Shown: positions 1 to 11,830 of the stretch, piece by piece | Position numbering within the stretch: position 1 is the first letter of the stretch | How the letters are laid out: each line of letters starts with the position of its first letter | From: Xiphias gladius | Taxonomy: Eukaryota > Chordata > Actinopteri > Istiophoriformes > Xiphiidae | Length of the DNA: 64,000 bases | Direction of reading: 5' to 3' | NCBI RefSeq assembly: GCF_016859285.1 | Contig: NC_053414.1 | Coordinates: forward strand, 31,047,005-31,111,004 | The notes under the pieces: generated by a model | The model's database searches: none | Told to the model about the DNA's origin: nothing | The model's input: only the letters and a program-made list of their open reading frames with translations | Program-made: the position numbers and the translations under genes

Positions 1-640
1 ACTCATCTTGTCTCTCTTTTTCAGTCTGGTTAAGCCACTGTCTCACTGTGGCCACAAAACCTCTGTATTATTTTCAGAAGTACGGTGATCACTCAGTGTG
101 AATACACACGTCTTTCTCGCTTTGCTGCCAGTTTTCTTATATTTCTGTCGTTATTTCCACTGTTTTATCCAGCTGTAAAACTGCAAAGAAGTACAACTAT
201 TACGAAAGATAGCAGCTGCTTATTCTTAAGGCATAGTGTTTACCAACGGATCGCAAAAGTAAGGTGCTGCCACCTAGTGTACCGGAATGTGTAGATCCAC
301 ATGAAACTAAATCATCTTCCTCACAGCTCAACAGTGTGCAAAGCAGTGCTATGTGAGGTTACGGTGAATTTTTGACCAGTATAAAAAGCTTTTTGCTGCT
401 GGAGGAATAGTGAAGGAGTGCATAAACACAGGTGCTAAAATACAGCCTGATGGAGCAGCAGATTTTCTGTTGAGGAAAAAATTTAAACAGGATTCATAAG
501 TAGACTGTATCACTCTATTATCCATCAGCTTGCTCTGTGCTCCTCAGATCAGATATGAGGAAGATATTGAAAATTAATCTTTCTTCAGATGTTAATGCTC
601 TGTTACTTTTTATTTCATGATCCTATCAAATGGGGGAAAA
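1..640. other. Unassigned AT-rich DNA, no gene seen
   Basis: No reading frame here is longer than about 70 codons and none resembles a known protein. No splice-bounded exon of a recognisable gene was found. It abuts the decayed Tc1-like element that starts near 645 and is probably old intergenic repeat-derived DNA. Confidence 0.4.
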
Positions 641-644
641 ACTA

Positions 645-1632
645 ATTATGGCATATACAAATGTTTGGGCACTGTTTTACTTGTAAAAGTCTTATTTGTA
701 ATGTCAGGACTTGTAAGGCAGGTTAAGACTCGTCATTTGGAATTATCAGCTGATGAAAATTTCAAAGCTTGATAAACTCTCTAACTTTTCAAAACCTTGT
801 ATCCACAAGGATACACTCAACAACCATGGATTCCTCAAAGCAACTGAGGATCTGAAAATGAAGCTAATTGATCCCTACAAATCAGAGCAGGGTGTAAAAA
901 ATATCAATGCTCTTTCAGCTTGTGATTTCCTCTTTCCAACATGTCTATCATGTAATTGAAGAAAAAAGGGGTCAGCATTTCATAAAAACAACATTTTGCA
1001 AACTGTTTAGCATGTTGGTGGAAATATTCTGCTTTGGGGTTGTGTGGCAGCCAGTAGAACAGGAAACATTGTACAGCTAGAGGAAAGAATGGATTCCACT
1101 AAATATCAGCACATTCTGGATGCAGACTGCTGTCCTGCAGTCAGTCAAGAAAGTGAAACTGAAAAGAGGCTGGCTTCTACGAAAGGACAATCATCCAAAG
1201 CATATCTCAAAAAATCCACCTTGACCTGCTTCAAGAAACACAAGCTGAAGCTTTTGGCGCGCCCCTCACTCTTGATGTGAACATCATTGAAAATCTGTGG
1301 GTACATCTTCAACATGCTGTGCATGCACACATACTGTATCTCAAAACTTAAAATGAGCTGCATTCAAAAAGAGAAAGACTGTTTGCAAGCTCTGATACCT
1401 GCCAAAGGGGGGGTTACTAAGAACTGACTTAGTAGGGGGCCAAAACTTTTGTAAATGCCACATTAGTGTAATTTCTTTCTCTCTAAAGCTACAGTGCATT
1501 AACATTTAAAGAAAGGTGCATTTTTAATGGCTGTTTGCTGAAGGGGTTGAATTTAGCCTACCTCTTTTTACTTCAAAAATCAGTAACATATGTTATTTGC
1601 CCAGGGTCTCCAAACTTTTGCATACAACTGTA
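645..1632 (+). mobile_element. Degenerate Tc1/mariner-like transposon
   Basis: The core at about 1005-1230 translates, across frameshifts and stops, to a Tc1-type DDE transposase segment. The piece GGNILLWGCVAASRTGNI matches the family's conserved GG-x-(I/V)-x-(V/L)-WGC block. It is followed by a decayed copy of the block normally reading DNDPKH, here starting KDNHPKH. The right end at about 1605-1632 (caaacttttgcatacaactg, then ta) has the form of a fish Tc1 terminal inverted repeat, and a diverged counterpart lies near 649-680. Several in-frame stops and frameshifts mean it encodes no functional enzyme. The family is Tc1-like; the exact subfamily is not determined. Confidence 0.68.
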
Positions 1633-2129
1633 TATTGTCCAGCTTTATCCAACACTGTACATTTTTACTACACAGTACATTTTGTAATAAGATGGAAAAG
1701 AGCATTGATGTCTTGGACAGGTTTCATGCAGAGATGGAGGATCACTAATTTCAGAAATAGGTCAAATTATATGACAGTCAATCCAAAGGAGACTATCATT
1801 GCAAACATTTAAAAAGTGGACATGTGCAACCACTGGTATGCTCACACAACCCGTCTCACACACAGAGCATTTTAATACTAAAATAAGGATTGTTGATGTT
1901 CTACTGTGAGCTGACTTTGTAAATTTCAACAGTACATTTACAGAGTTTGTGGCAAGAGGTTGAATATATTATAGATGAGAGATGAAGCAATTTCTGAACT
2001 TCAGTTAATTCGTGTTCAATCATGTTCAGTCAGTTTCCTTCTAACTCCATTCCTATCAGCCTCTGAAGTCTTTGCTGTCCATATTCTCTCGCCCTAGTAT
2101 TCTGTTTTCTACTGCATGATCATGATGCA

Positions 2130-2290
2130 GCCCAGCAGTTCCCAAGCATTTTGGCTTGTGACTGCTTGAAAAAAATCAGTGTCCATTTGTTTGCGACCCC
2201 TCATTACAGGTTATGACGTAATGTTTAATGCGATTGAGATCTTTAGAGACCTGAAGAGGAAACGGTATCAAGTATTTGGCAAGAAAAGAG
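2130..2290 (+). repeat. hAT-type short nonautonomous repeat relic
   Basis: The stretch begins with a diverged hAT-like terminus (cagcagttcccaagc) followed by ttttggcttgtgac. The same block recurs at 37410 in this window next to a better terminus. The match between the two copies is seen directly. Assignment to hAT rests on similarity to the cagtggttc-type ends of that superfamily. Confidence 0.4.
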
Positions 2291-2354
2291 CCCAAATGGG
2301 AGAAAAGTACTAAAAATAATATAAAAATATAATTTTGTGTAACAGAAATAGGAA

Positions 2355-2615
2355 CTCCCTGGCCACTTTATGAGGTATACCTATACAGTCTAATGCAATC
2401 TACGACAACTGCTCGGCCACGTTTTCCACCCCTAATGAAGCTCATAATGTTGAGTTTTTATTGATACTTGTGAGTGGTGTTTTTTCAGTTAGTGGTGGTG
2501 CTGTGCTGGTCTAAATTATATTGAAATGTGTATCTAATATTTTACCAACCTCGTGTGTAAATGGGGTGGGCAAAACATTAAAAACACCTCTCAATATAAG
2601 TCTCTAGTGCAACAC
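2355..2615 (+). repeat. Teleost dispersed repeat with paired termini
   Basis: It starts with a 'cactttatgaggtatacc' block and ends with 'gtgggcaaaacatta' followed by aaaacacctctc, a pairing I recognise as a common teleost interspersed repeat. It has no coding capacity and the class is uncertain (probably a nonautonomous DNA transposon). Confidence 0.4.
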
Positions 2616-4500
2616 TATTGAAAACTACAACCTCAATAATAAATATACTGTATACTATGGTTGAATTAACACCTCTCTGACAGTCAATTAAAACAGAACA
2701 ATAGTATGTGTATATGCTGTATGATTAAAACCAATATGAAAGATGTGTCTGGCAAAAGTAATTATTTCTGCCTTTCTGTGGCTTACTGTTTTGTTTTGTT
2801 AAGGATGTTTTAGAAAGATAATGGTAGCTCAATTTTTAGGCCATAGTTTGTGGCGCAGTATTAGGAGAGCGCATTGTTGTTTTGTTAAGGTTGTTATATT
2901 GACTCTGAATGCTTAACTTAGTGGGGAGTAGGTTTGCAACAAGCTATTTGCTCCAACAAAAGGGGAAACGTTTTACTGTAGTTTTTCTTTGACATGGGCG
3001 ACTGTGGCTCAGGAGTTAGGGTGGGTCGTCTGACTGTGTTCATTTTGTAGCATTAATATAGCTAACTTCTCTCTCCGTGCAGTTACATACAGTACTTCAT
3101 ATATATCAGGACTTAGAGCTGGTTCTGTAGGCTGTAGTAAAGAAGAACCCACTCGAGTCAATCAACACAATCTTTTTTGCATTCATCACAACTTGTACAG
3201 GCTCCTGTCTAATGGTGCATGATGCTCCTGTGGCCAATCCGCCTCTTCTTCCGAAACTCCTCTCTGAATTCTATTCTGGCCAGGTGAGTATTTGACAGTA
3301 TTTGTTTGGTGCTCTTGGTTCATATATCTATCTTGTTTTGTTTTTAGTAACTTTAATGGAAGAGGAAGTTGTTCTGCCTTTGCCCATTGATAAGTTATTT
3401 TTAAAATTTTTAGAAGTGTGTTTTTACAGTCATTGTACTAAAAGGGGCGTTTTACAACCTTTTCTGATATCTGCATGCAGGATGGACTACTACAGTTATT
3501 CATTCAATGATGATTATAGATTATATGTACTGCCATGATATCAAAACAAAGGATCTCTTACCACCAGGAGTAAGGTGAGCTAAAGTAAAAAAAATCCTCC
3601 ATTAACAAGGATCCCTTCATTAAATCATCTAAATTCAAAAGATGTGAAAGAAACAAACCAAAAAAAAAAAAAAACCTAAAGATCCTTTAACTCTGCAAAA
3701 CGATAGGTCTAACTTTCCATGTGACAAAATGAAGCTCTTTGACATGATTGTGACTTTTTTTGTTTTTACTAGACATACAGTATACATTCCTGGCCCCTGT
3801 TGCTGCTTGAATTGTTTATAAATTATGGATATACAAATTACATTATGCAGCTAACTGATGAAGAGCTGTCCAGTTTTGTGTACATGAATTATTTTTGCTT
3901 TTTCTCTGTTATTTTCACACCATGCATTTTCCTGCCTGTGAATAAAAGAGATTCTAAACTAAACGTCGTTGTTTTTGTCATTGCTCCCATGCAGATTTAG
4001 TGCTGTAAGGCAGGCACCATGTATACGTTTTTCATTGTGATTATTGCTTTCATATTTTGTTACGTTCTAGAACTCTAGCTCAAACTAATGTTATCTGATA
4101 GAGGATGTGTTTTCAAATGATTAGTACCTACATTTTATACATCACAAAGTCTGATACTACACTTTAGAACAGGTCATTAGTCTTCCATTAATTAATATAC
4201 TCTATATGTATATTCTGTCAAAATACCAAAACTTAAGCAGTTTGTATTGAAGTTGTATTTTGAAGGGGAAAGCTAAATACGGAAGTCTTACTTTCATCTT
4301 TGGTCGGTTTAGGAGTCACCTTTGCCGTTAAAAATCAAATAAGCAGTTTTGTTTTTGACTTGATCTAACAAAGAAAGCTAGTTCAAGAAACGACATAGAA
4401 ACTGCTCTTTGATAGCTGACGCTCCTATTACTCTCATCCAGGAAACAAACAGTTAAAACGTATACCGACCAGCGACCACCGAAAGTATCAACAGATACTT
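2616..4500. other. Intergenic DNA upstream of hmgb2, nothing recognised
   Basis: Only short frames are present and none looks like a known protein. A poly(A) run lies at about 3659-3674. Splice-donor-like strings occur after 3280 and 3570, but no coherent exon pair can be built from them. Confidence 0.35.
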
Positions 4501-4519
4501 TGACTCCAAGCTAACAAAG

Positions 4520-4700
4520 GATTTTTCGCGCCGAATGTTTAAAAGCCCAGTTAAACCAATCATTTTTACAGACAATGCATACAAACTTGATTTCTTAATC
4601 GCACATACTACAACCAATCAGAGCGGCGTATCCGTCTTGTGTCCTACGTTCAAATGTAAATGCTTAAATTTGGCCAATCCGATGATGACGGGGAGGAGTT
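4520..4700 (+). promoter_or_regulatory. hmgb2: hmgb2 promoter with CCAAT boxes and E2F-like site
   Basis: Three forward CCAAT pentamers lie at 4556-4560, 4614-4618 and 4674-4678, spaced 58 and 60 bp apart. An E2F-like tttcgcgcc is at about 4524-4532. A reverse-strand CHR-like element (TTCAAA, TTTGAA on the other strand) is at 4649-4654. No canonical TATA box was seen just upstream of the presumed start. This NF-Y plus E2F/CHR composition is what is known for vertebrate cell-cycle genes, and HMGB2 is a proliferation-linked gene. The sites are seen; their use is inferred. Confidence 0.6.
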
Positions 4701-4804
4701 GTGGAAGTAGTTCTGGTCAAGTTAGTTCAGCCTCGCAGACGGTGACAAAACAGTTGCGCTTTCTTCCTCATTCACTCGTTTACAGCTTGTCTCACAGCAA
4801 ACAG
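4700..4804 (+). other. hmgb2: hmgb2 non-coding first exon (5' UTR)
   Basis: The donor site cag|gtaagg closes this exon at 4804. The first coding exon lies about 0.8 kb downstream behind a polypyrimidine/AG acceptor. The 5' boundary is only estimated from the position of the promoter boxes. A non-coding first exon split from the ATG exon is the usual HMGB gene structure. Confidence 0.55.
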
Positions 4805-5621
4805 GTAAGGGCTGTCGTGTTTGCTTTCGCACTTAGCTATATTTGATATTGAAAGCTTTCTTAGGTAATCTGATGTAATGTGTTCAGTGACCGAGTTTCC
4901 TGCCTATGAACGTTTACTACCTAAAGTCTATTAGTGAATAAGTTATTTGTCTGATAAGTTGTATGTTGGCGTAAATCACAAGGTTTCATAAATTGTCTGT
5001 GTGAAAAAAGCCCTCGGATTCTGGTTATTTCAAATTATAAACTGTATTGTTTAGTCTGCTTCGGTGTTGTGAAACAAGCAGTGTAGTCTATTGCTGTATG
5101 CTAAATGCGCAGCATGCAGTTCAAACGCCATTTGGTTTGGTAGCTTAGCCTGCTACTAGACGTTAGCTCCCACTTCTCAAGTTTGAATCAAGGCACCATT
5201 TGGTTTTGACTCTCTCCCGTGGTTAGTTGATCGGCATTTGGAGGCAGAATAGTCATGTGGAAGTGAAGCGATTGCTATTAGAGTACTTTGTTGGACAAGT
5301 TTTTGGCGCATTTAGTTTAGGCGGGAAGATACAAAATGGAGTCGCGTCTTTTTGTCCTACAGAAGCAGAAATCCGATTAGAGCCTTAAAACACCCCAGGG
5401 CGTCTGCTTGCCCCACTGTGACGTTATTCTCAATACTCCAACGACGGCAAATGTGCGAACATTTACTCGGGTTGACATTAACTAAACTAAAGGATAACGT
5501 ATATGAGCGCATACGTACGTATGTTTGTTTCTTGTGAAGATACAAGCTAGAGTAGGTCTGTAACTTCACACATCCCGTTTCGTACGATGCTTTTGCTATT
5601 GTTTGTAGATTAAACGCAGCC

Positions 5622-6964
5622 ATGACAAAGGACCCAAATAAGCCAAGAGGAAAGACCTCCTCCTATGCTTTTTTTGTCGCGACCTGTCGTGAAGAGCACA
5701 AGAAGAAACATCCAGGGACCAGTGTAAGCTTTGCAGAGTTTTCCAAGAAATGCTCTGAGAGGTGGAAGGTAAGTTGGCATCAATTTCTAATGAGCTTTTA
5801 AAATGGATATTTATTTGCATTTGAAACGTTTAGTTTTGGATAAGGGATTCTACATATTACCAAACTTATAGTGTGTTGGAATAGAGCAAGTTTATTGGAC
5901 AGTCAGATTGTTTTAATGCAGCTGCTGTCCTGGCCTCTAATTTTACACCTTTGCCTCAAAGTGGGGAAGGGATGTTAAAGTAAGATGAGTATCTTAAATA
6001 AATGTGGACATGTGCATCCCATGTTACGAGTTCATGAATTTTATTTTCTTCTTAAAAGACTATGTCAGCCAAGGAGAAGGTGAAGTTTGAGGAGATGGCT
6101 AAGAATGACAAGGTCCGCTATGACCGAGAGATGAAATCGTACGTTCCTCCTAAGGGCGCCAAGAAGGGCAAGAAGAAGAAGGACCCCAATGCCCCAAAGA
6201 GGCCACCGTAAGTTTTGAACCTTTTATAACACTGTCACAATGCAATCTGTGCTTTCTACATTAACCGATCTCCTTTTCTTCTCTGCAGCTCTGCTTTCTT
6301 TGTCTTCTGTTCTGATCACCGTCCCAGGATCAAGGAGGAGAACCCTGGTATCTCCATTGGTGATATTGCCAAGAAGCTTGGCGAATTGTGGGCTACACAG
6401 GGCTCCAAAGACAAGGCTCCATATGAGGCCAAGGCTGCCAAACTGAAGGAAAAATATGAGAAGGTATCCACCTGTTGCCCAGTATTTTTGCATAGTGCCA
6501 GCAGGTTGCATTCAATTTAATGATGGGGGCAGTTTTAAGTTTCCATAAAAAGACCCCAACAAACCAGTTGACCCCGCTTACAAGTCCTGGTGCTGTAAAT
6601 TCTGAGTAGGCCATCAATATGTGACTGAAAATGCTGTCAAATAAATTCACTTTTCTGTTTAACTAGCATTTGCTAAAGACTACCACCCTTTTTTTTTTTA
6701 AAATTACATTAAAACATTGAGAGTACTGAGTGTTAAGATATTTGTATGAAACACTACATACATTTTCAATCTTTTCAATCTTTTTAGGATGTTGCAGCAT
6801 ACAGAGCCAGAGGTGGTTCAGGGAAGAGTGATGCTGGTAAGAAGAGTGGCCCAGGCAGGCCCGCTGCCAAGAAAGCAGAACCAGCTGACGATGATGATGA
6901 TGATGAGGAAGATGACGACGATGAGGAGGAAGATGAAGACGAAGAGGATGACGATGATGACTAA
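5622..6964 (+). CDS. hmgb2: High mobility group protein B2 (complete, 4 coding exons)
   Basis: Coding exons are 5622-5768, 6059-6207, 6289-6463 and 6788-6964, all bounded by GT-AG and in phase, giving 648 bp and 215 aa. HMG box A covers about residues 6-78 and box B about 94-162. A basic linker (GPGRPAAKK) and a run of 25 Asp/Glu at the C terminus follow. The redox-sensitive cysteines of the family are at C22, C44 and C105. The family bends DNA non-specifically in the nucleus, chaperones nucleosome and transcription-factor binding, and acts in recombination and as a released alarmin. The motif [13 protein letters not shown] before the tail fits HMGB2 better than HMGB1 or HMGB3. Whether it is the a or b teleost paralogue cannot be told from one locus. 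The start ATG has a favourable gcc context and nothing upstream is in frame. Confidence 0.95.
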
Positions 6965-7480
6965 GCAGTTTGTTAAAGGATGTGAAGTTTGCAATGCGTT
7001 GTTCAGCTTAACTTTTGTTTTTGTGTGTATGATTCCAACAGTATAGCCTGCTGTCCCTGTTGGTCTGCCTATGTAGGACACCAGACCTGTATTCCTTCTC
7101 TAATTCAGGGATTTAGTTTTTATTTTCTCACTTAGCGCGATTATGATTCCCCCACCCCCCGGTTGAACTTCGGTTTGTTACATTAAGATCTTCGTTGCTA
7201 TCTATACCAGCAGCCAGATATGAACTTCCTGTGATAATACAATGGACTGTGACTCCTGTACAGGCAGTGGACAGCAGCAAATCAGTAAAGTTTTAAAAAG
7301 TTATTGTTCCTGGAAGCACTGCTTATGTTTTCTGTTTAGTGGTGCTGTTTCTTCACTGTCATTTTACTACCAGGATTTATCTGTAGTTTAAGTGTTTGCA
7401 GCCATTTTTAATGTGTAACTTTGAAAACTGTCATGTAGAATGAATTTTTCTTTTTGTAATAAAATTTTGTATATTGATTA
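6965..7480 (+). other. hmgb2: hmgb2 3' UTR with polyadenylation signal
   Basis: Non-coding sequence follows the TAA. A canonical AATAAA is at 7458-7463 and a GT-rich stretch follows at about 7477-7492, the usual arrangement of a cleavage site. Cleavage is expected near 7475-7485. Confidence 0.7.
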
Positions 7481-7489
7481 TGGATGTGT

Positions 7490-9060
7490 GGACCTAATCG
7501 TTCACCAGTTTGTAATGACTTCATCTGTTGCCTAATGGTACTCTTATCGTACAGGATAAGTGATGCCCAAGGTTGCAATCATTGTTCAAATATACTAAAA
7601 AATGTATGCATTGACAGCTCTAGATTTTAGGATGCAGATGAATTCTGCATGCTACCTTGCTGTGAGTCGACTATCAAAGTCAATGAACACTGAATTTTAT
7701 AAATCAAGATCAAATGTTTTATATTGTACTCTAGGCCTGTTATGCAGGAATCTTGATGATTGTGCTCTATAAGAATTCAAAATGACTTTAATTTATAGTG
7801 TTTAGTAGGCTTCCTTGCAAGTCATTTTTCAGTTCTTATCAGGTCATGTCATGTATCAGAGAATTGCAAAAGTGACACTTCTAAAGGGCTCAGATAAATT
7901 TCCCATGATTTGTGTATGCTAAAGTGAGTTGAAACTGCAAACATGCCAGGTTTGCATGGGGGTTTAACAGCATGGATGGATTACTGGGGCAAGTGCCCCT
8001 AAGACAGAGCCCATGTGCGAAGTGACATTAAAATTCTTTAAAAATCATCACTTCGAAGTTGACACAAGTCATCCTTAGAAGGTAATTAGGCCCATCATGC
8101 CTGTACGTTTTTAAGGGGTAAAAGCATTCTTCAGGTATTTGGTTTAGGCTGTATTGTGACAATTACTGTAAGGCCATGTACTGAATTGCATTTTTACTTG
8201 TGGTCAGCTCTTTTGGTTAACTGATATGGTGTGGTGTTGGCAATTATAACAATATAGCAAAATATTCAGAATAAGAATGATCTGGCTTTAGCTATGATTG
8301 TTTATCATGAGTTTAGGGTGATTTTAGATTTTAATGAGATTTATTTCAGAAAAGAAATGTATAATGAATAAAGAGGCATGCATGCACAATGTTATTTCGA
8401 ACCCTGTCAGAGGCTATTAATATGGTTGTGTAATATTCTATTAATGATACAGGATAAATATACTTCATTAAACTTAGCCAAATTAAGACATTTTACTGCT
8501 TATGGCAATGTCCCTCTTTATTCATTCAGCAAAACCATTTAATATTTGAATATTGAGATGTGTGCATCTTGTGTTTACAGCCAGTCTGGCTCTTTATCTG
8601 GTATTTGAAAAAATGCAATAATATCAGCATTCTGGCCAAAAGTAAAGTGAACTGAGGGGCTGTCCCTTGTTTACACAACGTTCTGAGTAACTACTGCACT
8701 GGTAATACCACTAACACACACTATTAGAGTATTTTTTTTCAGTATGTAAAATGATACACAGTTGCACACATACACAATAGGATGACAGTGGTCATGGGCT
8801 GCACGCTTGAAATGTCCATCTTTGTGCCTGCTCTACTCTGCCTGCGTGCGACTTAAGTTTATCTATTATTAGTCATGATAACTTTAGACATAGCTCCAAG
8901 TTTAAACATTGGTAAATGAGTGTGGCACAGATGCTAATTACTAGAACTGCTGTTACATTATTATAATTCATTATACCTAGCCTAAATTGGCTAGATGTCA
9001 GCAGAACCTTCAATGGTGATAAGATGTAAATGGTCAATTTATCTAATCAAGTTATGTGGA
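7490..9060. other. Intergenic spacer hmgb2-wdr17, no gene seen
   Basis: AT-rich sequence without a credible reading frame. A possible old dispersed repeat lies around 7970-8130 (block 'actggggcaagtgcccct'). No conserved RNA gene or regulatory cluster could be recognised by eye. Confidence 0.4.
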
Positions 9061-9064
9061 TTAG

Positions 9065-9265
9065 ATATACAGTGCTGTGCAAAAGTTGTGGGCAGAGATA
9101 ACTGCCTAGGGGCATTATTTTTTTCTACCCTGCCTCTGATTGGCTCACCCTGGCATATTCTCCTAACCGTAACCATCTCGACAGTCATCTCACCTCTCCG
9201 AATTCCTAAACCTAACCAGTAAAGCCACCCAGGGGCATAGCAGGGCGTGTCTTCGGTCACCTCGG
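9065..9265. repeat. Possible dispersed repeats before the CpG-rich segment
   Basis: The string acagtgctgtgcaaaagt at about 9069-9087 resembles a Tc1-like terminal repeat. The following CT-rich block (attggctcaccctgg, then cctaacc-type strings) resembles a dispersed fish repeat. No coding content. Confidence 0.3.
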
Positions 9266-9269
9266 GTGA

Positions 9270-9520
9270 GAAAAAATATCACTGGAAAAACAGACTTCAC
9301 GTCCCCCAGAATATACGCGCGAGGCTTGAAATCTGAGGCCAACCATTTAACCAGAACGGTTTTACTGACTCTCCGGATAGCCAATGGCTGATCAAAATTA
9401 TTATTGCCACGGACCAATCACTGCCGTGGATAAGGCCAACCTCACGCGGAGAACGGTGAGCAGGGCACATTTCAGCACCTGGGAGCTGTCCGTTGTGCAC
9501 GAGCAAGCCGACACCTAACG
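9270..9520 (+). promoter_or_regulatory. wdr17: Probable wdr17 promoter and non-coding first exon
   Basis: A marked rise in CpG begins here and continues to about 10300, in an otherwise CpG-poor window. CCAAT boxes are at 9381-9385 and 9414-9418. A strong donor (acg|gtaagaag) at 9520/9521 can close a 5' UTR exon that splices to the acceptor at 14178. The coding start of wdr17 has no promoter-like sequence near it, so a distal start is needed. The exon and promoter are inferred; RNA evidence is absent. Confidence 0.42.
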
Positions 9521-10774
9521 GTAAGAAGAAAAACCCAGATACACATCAGGTACCTATTAGCTCTATAATATAAATAAACAGCGACGACACGCAAAACAGA
9601 TGTAAAATCCTGCTGAATGCAGGCCTCTCATCATCAACCTTACGCTCTGTAGTATATAGACGGAGGGCATATAAAATGTCTCAATAACAGATAGTTTCCA
9701 CACGGATTAGTTTGTACTGCTGAAACCTGTTGAAGTCATCTACATCTTCATGAAATATAATAGGAAACAGACAGATCGAATCACCGTAACGCGTCGGGTT
9801 GGCTTGTGGTGGCAGTAATTTGGGCTGATAATAGCTAGTTAACGTTAGTATCTTACAAACAGGGTTAGCCTATTGATTTAACGGTGGTTCAGACGAACAT
9901 TTATTTAAGGCTGTCTTATTGTTAGCGTTGTTATTGTCACGTCTGAAACGAGGTCTAAGCGTCAGTATTAATTTCGTGCGAGTTCTGTTGTCCAGACTTT
10001 ACCAACAGCAAGTGAGCGTGGGTTCGCATGATATAAATACGTCTGGCTTCTGGGTAAAAACCGGGTCCTTTACGAGCGCAAATAAATCAGAGAAATGCAT
10101 TTGAAACAGCGGTAGCGTTAACGTCGACGTGTCACACAACAACACTTTTCACCTTTCAATCAAATTTTGCTTAGAGAGTGTCCTTAGCCACCAATTTCCC
10201 CTGAGAAAGACCAAAACCATATTCAACAGAAAATGAATTACCCGACGAGGACCCCTGTCTCAGGCTAATGCTCACTAGCCATACGCAGCGCTGGAAAACA
10301 CCTTGTGTTATCTGAACATGTGTACAATTTTAAGCGCCAGCTGAATTATTTAAAAACGGAACTTGCCTTTTACATCTCATAATACTGTTTCATTCTTGCT
10401 GGGTGAGTGTGAGCTAACCTACTGTATAGAGAAGGCTGCTTGTTAAAGGTGATGAGTCCTGAGTGGTCTCCTGGGAATATATTAAGTTTAAATAGACACT
10501 TTTCACGGCAGACAATTTGACATGCCAAAGCAAGAAATACTCAGGTGTAATTAACAGCATTAATGAAGGCCATTTAGGCCATTTTCCTATTATGATAAGT
10601 TAGAGTACCTGCTGTGAAAAAGGTCTGATTGTGCTGTAGAAGAAAATAACTAAGCCCACCAGATTTTAAATATAAGCCATTCTCTTGGCTTGAGCTTGCT
10701 GAGAAAGTAGCCTTTTCCCTGACATCAACCAGTTACAAATATACAGTATATCCAAGGGGCTGACTGTCTCAAGT

Positions 10775-10785
10775 ATGTGTGTGTG

Positions 10786-10878
<93 letters not shown>
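10775..10878 (+). repeat. Compound microsatellite (GT)n(GA)n
   Basis: An interrupted GT tract becomes pure from about 10792 and is followed by a short GA tract ending near 10878. It lies in the presumed first intron of wdr17. Confidence 0.95.
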
Positions 10879-11159
10879 TTACCTAACAGGCTTGGTCATT
10901 TCCACATAGCAGTACTGAATTCATTATAAGGCACTTTAACAGATAAAGAGGCTGGCACCATGCCAACACCTGAAACTGATTGTATTGTTCAACTCCAATG
11001 TAAGGAGTGTTTATTTTGAAGAGTGTGGCTGAATGATCTTTTCTTAAATTGAAAAATATTTGTTCTTTAATGTTTAGAGCCAGGAAGATTCACTATATTA
11101 AGATTTGAATATGTCAGAAAATGGTATTTTAACAGGAATAGGAGTCTACAACCATGCTA

Positions 11160-11830
11160 GTTGCTCTGTGACACTGTACTTAGGCAACAACATCAGCAAT
11201 CTAACATTCTCACAATGACAATGCTAACATGCCAGTGCTAAGCAGGTATAATGTTTATCATACTCACCGTGGTTAGGTTAGCATGTTAGCCTACTAACAT
11301 TAGATAATTAGCACTAAACACAAAGTATTGCTGTGACTGATGAAAATGTCCATAGTTTTGCAGGTATGTTGTCATAAACCAAAGTATTGGACAGATGAAA
11401 AATTTACCTAATGGCATTGCTAGATGAAAAGTTTAGGGATGACCAAAGTTATTAAAATTCATATCTTGAGGGGGTCATGAATATTTACCAAATTTCATAG
11501 CAATCAATCAAATAGTTGTTGAGACATTTCACTAAAACCACAAATGTGGCCCTCATGGTGGTGCTAGAGGAAAAGTCAGGAGATCACCAAAGTCATCATG
11601 AATATCTGTATAAAATTTTGTGTCATTTCATCAAATGGATGTTGAGACATTGTGCAGCATAAGTGAAAACTTTGACCTGCTAGTGGTGCTAGAAGAAAGG
11701 ATCAGCAAAGCCATTATGATTCGTCCTCTGGTTACTATGGATATTTGTACCAAATGTCATGGCAATCGATATAATTGTTGTTGAGATATTTCAGTTTTTT
11801 TTCAGATAAACCAACCGATTTTGTGATTAA
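11160..11830 (+). repeat. Acanthomorph dispersed repeat with internal repeat units
   Basis: A string of 'aacatgcta/tagcatg' motifs is followed by three diverged copies of a unit of about 120-150 bp, starting near 11418, 11560 and 11680. Each unit carries a 'gctaga(t/g)gaaaag' start, a 'caaag(t/c)' block, a 'gaatat..ttaccaaa' block and 'gttgttgagacatttca'. I recognise this organisation as a common repeat of spiny-rayed fishes. It is non-coding. Confidence 0.6.

Noticed and set aside
85..294. 69-codon open frame at the left edge
   Set aside because: No family resemblance, and no splice or composition support; consistent with chance in AT-rich DNA.
6818..7081. Minus-strand frame opposite the hmgb2 acidic tail, rich in Ile/Val/Phe
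   Set aside because: It is the complement of the Asp/Glu (GAY/GAR) codon run; a shadow of the real exon.
9069..9087. Tc1 terminal-repeat-like string before the CpG block
   Set aside because: Only one short end was found, with no partner or transposase; not enough for an element call beyond a low-confidence repeat.
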